NCBI GenBank assembly: GCA_946491675.1
Contig: CAMLYN010000022.1
Location: 1 to 13,195 of the forward strand
Direction: 5' to 3'
DNA from: an uncultured Mycoplasmatota bacterium
GTDB taxonomy: Bacteria; Bacillota_I; Bacilli_A; RF39; UBA660
Length of the DNA: 13,195 nt
Made by a program: the position numbers and the translations under genes. The notes under the pieces are model-generated. The model ran no database searches, was not told where the DNA came from, and worked only from the letters and a program-made list of their open reading frames with translations. Of the stretch, positions 7,660-13,195 are shown piece after piece (position 1 is the stretch's first letter; every line of letters starts with the position of its first letter).

Positions 7660-8565
7660 TTGCGAAGAATGCGTTTAAAAAGAAAGAAAAATTTTAAATT
7701 TTTAAGTTACATTTTATTTGTTATAGCGCTTTTTATTATTATTAATTTTATTCTAAAAGATATAAAATTAGGTAGTAATGAAAAATTTATTAACCATTTA
7801 TTACATCAGTCTAATAGTCATATCGTTCAAAATGTTGATAATAATTTATTTAGTGAATTTGTAAATACTATTAATAATATTAAATTATCAGAACCAATTA
7901 CAATTTTAGATAAAGTATTTGCATATGAAAAAGAACCTGATACAGTTCAAACTTTCGCTTATATTCAAAATAATGTCGTTGATAATCCTAGAGTATATAT
8001 TTATAGTACACATCCTAAAGAGAGTTATTTAGGTGAGAAATTAGAAGATTATGAATTAGATAATACTGTTATTTTAGCTTCTATTTTATTACAAGAAAAA
8101 TTAAATGAAAAAGGTATTGGAACAATTGTTGAAGAACGAAGTGCAAGTGAATATATTAAAGATCATAATTTAAATTATAATCAAAGTTATCAAGCAACTA
8201 GAACTTTTTTAAAGGATAAACTAGAAACTAATGAATTTGATTTAATAATTGATCTACATCGTGATGCAGTGCCAAAAAGCACTACTACTACTGTTATTGA
8301 TGAAAAAAGTTATGCAAAAGTTATGTTTGTTGCTAATGTTAATTATAAAGAAAATATTGCTTTAGCTAATAAATTAAACAATATTATTAACAATAAATAT
8401 CCAACTTTATCTCGAGGAATTTATAATAAGTATGTTGATAATTTTAATCAAGATTTAAACGATAATGTTCTTTTAATCGAACTAGGTGGAAATTATAATA
8501 AAATGGACGAAGTTTTGTTAACAATCGAGGCTTTGGCAAATTCAATAGAGGAGCTATTAAAATGA
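7660..8565 (+). CDS. spoIIP: SpoIIP-like cell-wall amidase/endopeptidase, membrane anchored
   Basis: In sporulating Bacilli, SpoIIP is an amidase/endopeptidase that thins septal peptidoglycan and works with SpoIID and SpoIIM during engulfment. This 301-residue protein has a basic N-terminus, one membrane anchor (about residues 12-33) and an extracytoplasmic SpoIIP domain from about 105. Family motifs: IYSTHPKESYL (H118, E121), GIGTIVEERS, YQATRTFLKD, IDLHRDAVPKS (H200), KVMFVAN, LSRGIY, NQDLNDNVLLIELGG (E274). The His and Glu residues match the expected metal-binding or catalytic positions. The ribosome-binding site AGTGGGTGA (7646-7654) contains the in-frame GTG at 7651, so the TTG at 7660 is the likely start. 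Its stop overlaps the next gene by ATGA. No other sporulation gene is in view, so engulfment versus vegetative wall remodelling is open. Confidence 0.88.
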   Translation: MRRMRLKRKKNFKFLSYILFVIALFIIINFILKDIKLGSNEKFINHLLHQSNSHIVQNVDNNLFSEFVNTINNIKLSEPITILDKVFAYEKEPDTVQTFAYIQNNVVDNPRVYIYSTHPKESYLGEKLEDYELDNTVILASILLQEKLNEKGIGTIVEERSASEYIKDHNLNYNQSYQATRTFLKDKLETNEFDLIIDLHRDAVPKSTTTTVIDEKSYAKVMFVANVNYKENIALANKLNNIINNKYPTLSRGIYNKYVDNFNQDLNDNVLLIELGGNYNKMDEVLLTIEALANSIEELLK

Positions 8566-8897
8566 AAAAAGTTAAATTGCGAACTAAAATATTTAGAATA
8601 AGTTTTATTGTTTTATTTGCTATTTTTATAACTGTTTTTATCAGTAATAAGTATGGCTATTATGAATATCGAAAACATGAACAAGTTACTTTAACTCAAG
8701 AACAAATCAAACAATTTGAACAAGATGTTAAAGATGGTAAGAAAGTTGATTTAGAAAATTATTTATCTAATACTAATAAAAATTATCAAACCAAATTTTC
8801 TCAAATGGGATTAAATTTATCTAATTCACTAGCAAACGCTATTAAAAATGGTGTCGATGGATTTTTTAAATATGTCAGTAAATTTGTTGTTGAATAA
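8562..8897 (+). CDS. Small membrane-anchored protein of unknown function, coupled to spoIIP
   Basis: A 111-residue protein with a Lys/Arg-rich N-terminus (KKVKLRTKIFR), one membrane helix at about 12-29, and an outward-facing region. That region has a Gln/Glu-rich helix (LTQEQIKQFEQDVKDG), a DLENYLSNTNKNYQTKFS segment and an amphipathic C-terminus (SNSLANAIKNGVDGFFKYVSKFVVE). I cannot name its family. The ATG overlaps the spoIIP stop by 4 bp and has AGAGGAG eight bases upstream, so the two are translationally coupled. This suggests an accessory or regulator of the SpoIIP-like hydrolase (inference). Its last 33 bases plus the stop codon belong to a 38-bp repeat found again at 10747-10784. It has no hairpin terminator at its own stop, unlike the other operon ends here. 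Confidence 0.8.
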   Translation: MKKVKLRTKIFRISFIVLFAIFITVFISNKYGYYEYRKHEQVTLTQEQIKQFEQDVKDGKKVDLENYLSNTNKNYQTKFSQMGLNLSNSLANAIKNGVDGFFKYVSKFVVE

Positions 8898-8900
8898 AAA
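8863..8900 (+). repeat. 38-bp direct repeat, left copy
   Basis: Matches 10747-10784 in the same orientation. The first 27 bases are identical, and positions 8890 and 8895 (T here, C in the right copy) are the only two mismatches. This copy is the 3' end of the small gene, including its stop codon (GTT GAA TAA). It marks the left border of the segment holding the AlbA_2 gene. Confidence 0.85.
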
Positions 8901-8940
8901 TTTTTAATGTTATTAATTAATATAATATTATTAAATTTTA

Positions 8941-8949
8941 TGGTACAAT
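8941..8949 (+). promoter_or_regulatory. Extended -10 promoter of the AlbA_2 gene
   Basis: TGG followed by TACAAT gives an extended -10 box. The usual -35 position (8921-8926) is AT-rich with no TTGACA likeness. The start point would be near 8956, at the ribosome-binding site, so the leader would be about 12 nt. Readthrough from the spoIIP operon is also possible, since no terminator stands between. Confidence 0.55.
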
Positions 8950-8967
8950 AAAATAGAGGTGGTATTT

Positions 8968-10629
8968 GTGATAAAAACCAACGAAGAATTATTGGAAATT
9001 TTAAATGAACTTTTGAAAAATTCGGAGAATGAATGCGTAGAATTTAAAAAAGCAAAAAATAATTTTGATGTTGATAAATTAGGAAAATACTTTTCTGCTA
9101 TAAGCAATGAAGCAACATTGAAAAATAAACAGTATGGTTGGATTGTTTTTGGAATAGATGATCAAACACACGCTATTACTAGTACTGAATATCATTCTGA
9201 TAATAATTTTAATAGTGTTAAAAAACAAATTTCAGATAATACAACAGATAATATAACTTTTATCGAAATTTATAGTTTAATTATTTATGAAAAAAGAGTT
9301 ATAATGTTCCAGATACCAGCTGCTTCTGGTACGCCAACAAATTGGAAAGGTTTTCCTTACGGCCGAAGTGGGGAATCGCTGATTCCATTAACTCCAAATA
9401 AAATTGAGCAAATTAAAGCTACTGCTAATTATGATTGGTCAAGGCAGGTAATAGAGATGGCAACTATAAATAATTTAGATTCAGAAGCCATAAAACTAGC
9501 TCGTGAGCAATTTAAAATAAAACATCAAGGAAAAGCTATTGCTAAAGAAATTGATAACTTGTCTGATATTGATTTTTTAAATAAAGCAAAGGTCACTTTA
9601 AATGGAAAAATTACTTTTGCAGCTATGTTGCTATTAGGTAAAAATGAAGATGATTATTTGATGAATGGTTATACTCCTAGAATGACATGGAAATTATATG
9701 ACGAGAAAAATGTTATTGATTATGAACATTTTGGAATTCCTTTTATTGTAAACGTAGAAAAGATTAAATCAAAAATAAGGAATTTAAGATATCGTTATAT
9801 GGTTAATGAAAATACATTATTTCCTAACGAGGTTGATCAGTACGACAATTATATATTACGTGAATTAATTAATAATTGTATTGTACATCAAGATTATAGA
9901 TTGAAAGGAATAATAAATGTAATTGAATTTAAAGACAAATTAATCATTACAAATGAAGGAAATTTTATTCCACAAAAAATAGAAAATGTTTTAAAAGATG
10001 GTTTCTCTTCTCCTTATTATAGAAATCAATTTTTAGCAAATGCTATGGTTAATTTAAATATGATAGATACAGTTGGAAGTGGAATAAAACGAGTTTATAA
10101 TATACAAAAAGATAAATTTTTTCCTTTACCAGACTATGATTTAAGTGAAGATAATAGAGTAAAAGTTACTTTATATGGTAAAATAATTGATGAAAATTAT
10201 AGTAAAATTTTGTTTGAAAAGACTAATCTAGATATTGATAAAGTTATGCTTTTAGATAGAGTTCAAAAATCTTATCCAATTACAAAAGAACAAAGTGATT
10301 ATTTAAAAAAAGAAAATTTAATAGAAGGAAGATATCCAAATATTTATATTTCATCAGACATTGCTAAAATAACTGATAAACGAGAAACATATATTTATAA
10401 TACTGGTTTAGAAAATGATTTTTACAAGAGTTTGATAATTAAATATATTAAAGAATATGGTCAAGCTAGTAGAAAAGAAATTATAAATTTATTAAAAGAT
10501 AAATTACCTTCATCGTTAAAAGAAAAAAATAAGGTTAGTAGAATAAGGTATTTATTAGATTTATTAAAAAAAGAAGGAAAAATTTATAATGACACAAAGT
10601 CTGGGCAATCATGTTGGCGATTAAAATAA
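8968..10629 (+). CDS. AlbA_2/Schlafen-like ATP-binding protein (divergent AAA-4, RecG-related regulator family)
   Basis: A 553-residue protein of the accessory family with an N-terminal AlbA_2 (Schlafen AlbA_2) domain, a GHKL-like ATPase domain and a winged helix. AlbA_2 spans about residues 15-135 (ECVEFKKAKNNFD, YGWIVFGIDD, GRSGESLIPL). The HATPase_c_4-like region spans about 290-395, with RELINNCIVHQDYR (E299, N303, H307), ITNEG at about 329 and DTVGSGIKRV (367-376). A C-terminal winged helix lies at about 484-553. Members are annotated as regulators or DNA-binding proteins, and some sit in defence or mobile loci; the function here is unproven. Start: the AGAGGTGG site (8955-8962) is five bases from the GTG at 8968, and the upstream GTG at 8959 lies in that site. 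The coding sequence appears intact. It lies between two copies of a 38-bp repeat and is followed by 21-bp tandem repeats, which suggests acquisition. Confidence 0.88.
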   Translation: MIKTNEELLEILNELLKNSENECVEFKKAKNNFDVDKLGKYFSAISNEATLKNKQYGWIVFGIDDQTHAITSTEYHSDNNFNSVKKQISDNTTDNITFIEIYSLIIYEKRVIMFQIPAASGTPTNWKGFPYGRSGESLIPLTPNKIEQIKATANYDWSRQVIEMATINNLDSEAIKLAREQFKIKHQGKAIAKEIDNLSDIDFLNKAKVTLNGKITFAAMLLLGKNEDDYLMNGYTPRMTWKLYDEKNVIDYEHFGIPFIVNVEKIKSKIRNLRYRYMVNENTLFPNEVDQYDNYILRELINNCIVHQDYRLKGIINVIEFKDKLIITNEGNFIPQKIENVLKDGFSSPYYRNQFLANAMVNLNMIDTVGSGIKRVYNIQKDKFFPLPDYDLSEDNRVKVTLYGKIIDENYSKILFEKTNLDIDKVMLLDRVQKSYPITKEQSDYLKKENLIEGRYPNIYISSDIAKITDKRETYIYNTGLENDFYKSLIIKYIKEYGQASRKEIINLLKDKLPSSLKEKNKVSRIRYLLDLLKKEGKIYNDTKSGQSCWRLK

Positions 10630-10632
10630 TAT

Positions 10633-10716
10633 TTTTTTGCTGGTTTTTGCCACTTTTTTGCTGGTTTTTGCCACTTTTTTGCTGGTTTTTGCCACTTTTT
10701 TGCTGGTTTTTGCCAT
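10633..10716 (+). repeat. Four tandem copies of a 21-bp repeat
   Basis: The unit is six T, GCTGG, five T, GCCAC. Copies start at 10633, 10654, 10675 and 10696; the last base of the fourth is T instead of C. They abut with no spacer, starting three bases after the AlbA_2 gene's stop codon. Each unit has a weak TGG...CCA pairing followed by a T-run, so the array might help end transcription. It is more G+C-rich than its surroundings. The unit length is a multiple of three, and readthrough of the TAA would encode FFAGFCH repeats; I see no sign that this is translated. Confidence 0.95.
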
Positions 10717-10746
10717 TATAAAAATTATTTATTATAAATGAAAAAC

Positions 10747-10784
10747 TTTTTAAATATGTCAGTAAATTTGTTGCTGAACAAAAA
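10747..10784 (+). repeat. 38-bp direct repeat, right copy (remnant of a gene 3' end)
   Basis: Matches 8863-8900 with two T-to-C differences (10774 and 10779). The second turns the TAA stop codon of the left copy into CAA. There is no open gene leading into this copy, so it is a gene-end remnant. It overlaps the terminator stem starting at 10780 at exactly the position where a terminator would follow the small gene's stop. Confidence 0.85.
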
Positions 10785-10806
10785 GCGAATGTTTTTTCGC
10801 TTTTTT
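10780..10806 (+). terminator. Intrinsic terminator between the AlbA_2 gene and dinB
   Basis: A perfect 10-bp stem (10780-10789 AAAAAGCGAA with 10796-10805 TTCGCTTTTT) with a 6-nt loop and a T-run. It probably stops transcription from the AlbA_2 gene now, and before the insertion would have been the terminator of the spoIIP operon (inference from the 38-bp repeat). Confidence 0.85.
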
Positions 10807-10807
10807 C

Positions 10808-10836
10808 TTTACAATATTAATTTCTTTTGTTAAAAT
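10808..10836 (+). promoter_or_regulatory. Extended -10 promoter of dinB
   Basis: TTTACA at 10808-10813, a 17-bp spacer and TAAAAT at 10831-10836, preceded by TGT (10828-10830). The leader would be about 30 nt. I see no clear LexA/DinR-type operator (GAAC-N4-GTTC) near it, so SOS control is not evident. Confidence 0.7.
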
Positions 10837-10872
10837 TTTAGTAGAGAAATCAATTTTAAGGTGGTGAATAAA

Positions 10873-12075
10873 TTGGAAAGAATAATTTTTCATATTGATG
10901 TTAATAATGCTTTTTTATCATGGACAGCTATTGATTTACTTAATCAAGGTTATAAATACGATATTAGAGACTCTTATGCCGTTATTGGTGGTGATCCAAT
11001 GATGAGAAAGGGTATTGTTTTAGCTAAATCCAATGCTTGTAAAAAGCTAGGTATTTATACCTCAATGACTTTATATGAGGCTAAGAAAAAATGTTCAGTT
11101 TTAAAAGTATATCCACCTAATTATAAATTTTATAGTGAAATGAGTAATAAATTATTTAAATTACTAAGTAAATATACACCAGATATTGAAGTAGCTAGTA
11201 TTGATGAATGTTATTTAGATTATGGTAAAGTTAAAAACTTATATGGCGATCAATATGAGTTTGCATTAAAATTACAAAAAGAAATTTATGATACTTTAAG
11301 ATTTACGGTTAATATTGGAATTGCTAATAATAAATTATGCGCCAAAATGGCTAGTGATTTTAGTAAGCCAAATAAAATTCATACTTTATATACTTATGAA
11401 ATAGAAACTAAAATGTATCCTTTACCAATTAATGAGTTATTTATGATTGGTAAAAAAACAAGTGAAAAATTAATTAATTTAGGTATTAAAACAATAGGTG
11501 ATTTAGCTAATTTTCCTTATGACAAATTATATCCATATTTTAAAAATCAAACTAGTTTTTTAATTAATCAAGCAAGAGGAATCGATGATAGCATTGTTGA
11601 TAGTGAAACTTTTATTCCTAAAGGAATTAGTAATGAAATAACATTAGAAAAAGATATTGTTACTAAAGAAGGATTATATCCATATTTAATGAGTTTGTGT
11701 GAAACTGTTAGTGTTAGATTAAGAAAGCAAAAAAAATATGCTACTGTTATTTGTGTTATATTGAAAGATAATTATTTTAAAAGAAAATCACATCAAAAAA
11801 AGTTAGTCAATGCTACTAATGTAACTAGTGAAATATATAAAGTATCTAAAGAAATATTAGATGAAATGTGGAATGATGAAAAAATTAGATTAATTGGTGT
11901 TAGATTAGATAAACTAGTTGATAATGTTTTATATCAGGCTTCATTATTTGATAAAGATAATGTCGAGGAATCAAATGTCGATACTGTTATTGATAGTTTA
12001 AAACAAAAATACGGCAATAAAATTATTACTAAAGCTAGTTTAAAAGATGATAAAAAACAGTTTAAAGGATTATAA
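10873..12075 (+). CDS. dinB: DNA polymerase IV (Y-family translesion polymerase)
   Basis: An error-prone polymerase that copies past damaged template bases. From the TTG at 10873 it has 400 residues and begins MERIIFHIDVNNAFLSW, the usual start of Firmicutes DinB. Palm-domain metal ligands are present: D9 in HIDVNNAF and D111-E112 in ASIDECYLD. GIVLAKSNACKKLGIYTSMTLYEA and NIGIANNKLCAKMASDFSKPN are family motifs. A helix-hairpin-helix thumb follows (LFMIGKKTSEKLINLGIKTIGDLANFP), then a little-finger domain (about 250-350). QASLF at 355-359 resembles the sliding-clamp binding motif, with a further tail of about 40 residues after it. The GTGs at 10861 and 10864 are part of the ribosome-binding site AAGGTGGTGA (10859-10868), four to five bases from the TTG. 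Monocistronic by its flanking signals. Confidence 0.93.
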   Translation: MERIIFHIDVNNAFLSWTAIDLLNQGYKYDIRDSYAVIGGDPMMRKGIVLAKSNACKKLGIYTSMTLYEAKKKCSVLKVYPPNYKFYSEMSNKLFKLLSKYTPDIEVASIDECYLDYGKVKNLYGDQYEFALKLQKEIYDTLRFTVNIGIANNKLCAKMASDFSKPNKIHTLYTYEIETKMYPLPINELFMIGKKTSEKLINLGIKTIGDLANFPYDKLYPYFKNQTSFLINQARGIDDSIVDSETFIPKGISNEITLEKDIVTKEGLYPYLMSLCETVSVRLRKQKKYATVICVILKDNYFKRKSHQKKLVNATNVTSEIYKVSKEILDEMWNDEKIRLIGVRLDKLVDNVLYQASLFDKDNVEESNVDTVIDSLKQKYGNKIITKASLKDDKKQFKGL

Positions 12076-12077
12076 AT

Positions 12078-12106
12078 TTGTTAACTTTTAAGTTTTGTGT
12101 TATTAT
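12078..12106 (+). promoter_or_regulatory. Putative extended -10 promoter of the 12133-13131 gene
   Basis: TTGTTA at 12078-12083, a 17-bp spacer and TATTAT at 12101-12106, preceded by TGT (12098-12100). It begins three bases after the dinB stop codon; no hairpin terminator is visible between the genes, so some readthrough from dinB is likely. Confidence 0.55.
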
Positions 12107-12132
12107 ATATTTCATTTGAAAGGAGAGTTATT

Positions 12133-13131
12133 ATGGAATATAATTTAAAAAAGGAAGATTATGAAGATATTAATAGCTTAATTATGATAAGCAGTCAAAT
12201 AAAAGATTTATATGATGAATTGTACAAGCTAGAATTAGACGGAAAAAAAGAAACAGTCGAATATTCAAAGGTTATTGAAAAATTAAAGTCAAGCCTTTTT
12301 GTAGAAACAAATATTTATGATCGAATTGGCAATTCTTATGAAAAAAACATTCAAATTTTAATGTATTTAGAACAAGATAATAGTAAACTTAAAGAATTTG
12401 AGGAAATAATTCCTATTTTTAGCTCAAATTTGATAATTTCAAGAATAAAATCTAGAATAATTAGAAATGCTATATTAAAAAGTGCAAATATTATTCCTGA
12501 CGAAGCCAAACTATTTTTGAGCATAAATGGTGTATCAAGTAAGGAGATAATGGAATCGTTTTCTTCTTCAATAAATATTAAAGAAAGTATTACTTTGGAC
12601 CTTATGAATTGTTTACTTGCTATTATTGAAAAAGAAACTATCAGTGACAAAAAGATTGATAATGGATTAAAAGAAACAAAATATATAGTTAGTTATTTAT
12701 ATCAAAAAGTAGAAAAATCTTTATTAGAAAATGGTTTTGAAATTGAAAAAAATCCTTATATTGAAACAATTTTGGTTGGACAAATTAATCATTGGCCTAA
12801 TGAAATTATTAGTAAAATTAAAAATTTATATGGTTTAGAATATTATAACCAAGTATTAAAATTGATGCTTGTGTATGATGATGAAGATTTAAAAGATGAT
12901 AGAATAATGATTAAAATGATAATTAATCAAACTTTTTTAAGAACGGTTTTTCTTTTGCTCGATGATGAAACAATAATGGATTTAAATAGTAGTTTTCATG
13001 ATTATATTGATGATGATAAATTACAAAATATCTTTGAAAATAGACAAAAAATTGTTGAAATGATTATAAATGCTTATAGAAAAGTAAAAAAAGATAAAAG
13101 TATCCCTAAAGTAATTTCAATAAAATTATAA
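12133..13131 (+). CDS. Unrecognised soluble helical protein
   Basis: From the ATG at 12133 it has 332 residues. I do not recognise a family. It is acidic and Lys/Glu/Ile/Leu-rich, probably almost all alpha-helical, with no signal peptide, no membrane segment and no cysteine cluster. The N-terminus (about 1-95) has heptad-like helices (INSLIMISSQIKDLYDELYKLELDG). The middle holds helical pairs such as SRIKSRIIRNAILKSANIIPDEAKLFLSINGV. The C-terminal part is Asp-rich (VYDDEDLKDDRIMIKMI, LLLDDETIMDL, HDYIDDDKLQNIF) and ends in a basic tail (RKVKKDKSIPK). The start is set by AAAGGAG (12119-12125) seven bases upstream; the longer frame from 12097 has no such site and would overlap the promoter. 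Codon use is like the rest of the window. Function unknown. Confidence 0.75.
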   Translation: MEYNLKKEDYEDINSLIMISSQIKDLYDELYKLELDGKKETVEYSKVIEKLKSSLFVETNIYDRIGNSYEKNIQILMYLEQDNSKLKEFEEIIPIFSSNLIISRIKSRIIRNAILKSANIIPDEAKLFLSINGVSSKEIMESFSSSINIKESITLDLMNCLLAIIEKETISDKKIDNGLKETKYIVSYLYQKVEKSLLENGFEIEKNPYIETILVGQINHWPNEIISKIKNLYGLEYYNQVLKLMLVYDDEDLKDDRIMIKMIINQTFLRTVFLLLDDETIMDLNSSFHDYIDDDKLQNIFENRQKIVEMIINAYRKVKKDKSIPKVISIKL

Positions 13132-13148
13132 AAAAAACTACAAAAAAA

Positions 13149-13191
13149 TTGTAATTATGTGAAAATTGTGTTAAAATAACAAATAGGTGAT
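13149..13191 (+). promoter_or_regulatory. Promoter and ribosome-binding site of a gene beyond the right edge
   Basis: TTGTAA at 13149-13154, a 17-bp spacer and TAAAAT at 13172-13177, preceded by TGT (13169-13171). A TAGGTGAT ribosome-binding site follows at 13184-13191. The start codon would fall just outside the window. The transcript would begin almost at the ribosome-binding site. Confidence 0.6.
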
Positions 13192-13195
13192 AAAA

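Noticed and set aside
8916..8933. AT-only inverted repeat as terminator of the small gene
   Set aside because: Six A/T pairs, no G or C and no T-run after it; it would be too weak to end transcription.
10633..10716. CRISPR array
   Set aside because: The copies abut directly with no variable spacers, and no cas gene is present.
8901..10746. Insertion sequence or transposon carrying the AlbA_2 gene
   Set aside because: No transposase or integrase frame and no terminal inverted repeats were seen; the 38-bp direct repeats are better described as att-like or recombination-derived.
13132..13160. Hairpin terminator after the last gene (ACTACAA...TTGTAAT)
   Set aside because: Only about five A/T-rich pairs and no T-run follow; it overlaps the next promoter's -35.
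1..13195. Mycoplasma-type code with TGA as Trp, suggested by the extreme AT content
   Set aside because: Several genes end in TGA at family-typical lengths with terminators or overlapping starts there, and conserved Trp residues use TGG.

Overview
The window comes from a very AT-rich (about 25-28% G+C by eye) low-GC Gram-positive genome that uses the standard bacterial code: TGA is a stop (pilD, lspA, rluD and spoIIP genes) and Trp is TGG. The YqfQ/VrrA-like protein, SpoIIP, the lspA-rluD pair, the rhomboid with a soluble N-terminal domain, a CBS-type manganese pyrophosphatase and a Firmicutes-type DinB point to the Bacilli, probably an uncultured gut-type lineage (RF39/Erysipelotrichia-like). 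That placement is inference.

Layout. At 1-144 lie a possible tail of an upstream gene and a bidirectional terminator. A YqfQ/VrrA-like gene (145-489, minus strand) diverges from a two-gene type IV pilus/competence operon: an inner-membrane platform protein with a large unusual N-terminal extension (611-2584) and a prepilin peptidase (2596-3369), closed by a hairpin with a GTAA loop. A second operon (3428-7554) holds lspA, rluD, a rhomboid protease and a CBS/DRTGG-type pyrophosphatase, with overlapping genes throughout, and ends in a strong terminator. A third transcript carries spoIIP and a small membrane-anchored protein (7660-8897). Then come an AlbA_2/Schlafen-like ATP-binding gene (8968-10629), four 21-bp tandem repeats (10633-10716), dinB (10873-12075), an unrecognised helical protein (12133-13131), and a promoter plus ribosome-binding site for a gene starting beyond the right edge.

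The most striking structure is a 38-bp direct repeat (8863-8900 and 10747-10784, two mismatches). The left copy is the 3' end of the small gene after spoIIP. The right copy sits directly against a terminator that fits as the original terminator of that small gene. The AlbA_2/Schlafen-like gene and the 21-bp repeats lie exactly between the copies. This looks like a compact single-gene insertion of about 1.9 kb that duplicated its target at a gene's 3' end and separated an operon from its terminator. No integrase or transposase is visible.

Several longest-ORF starts fall inside the Shine-Dalgarno sequence, because the local form is GGTGA or GGTGGTGA and contains GTG. I moved the starts of lspA, rluD, spoIIP, the AlbA_2 gene and dinB downstream for this reason, and the start of the last gene for a similar one.
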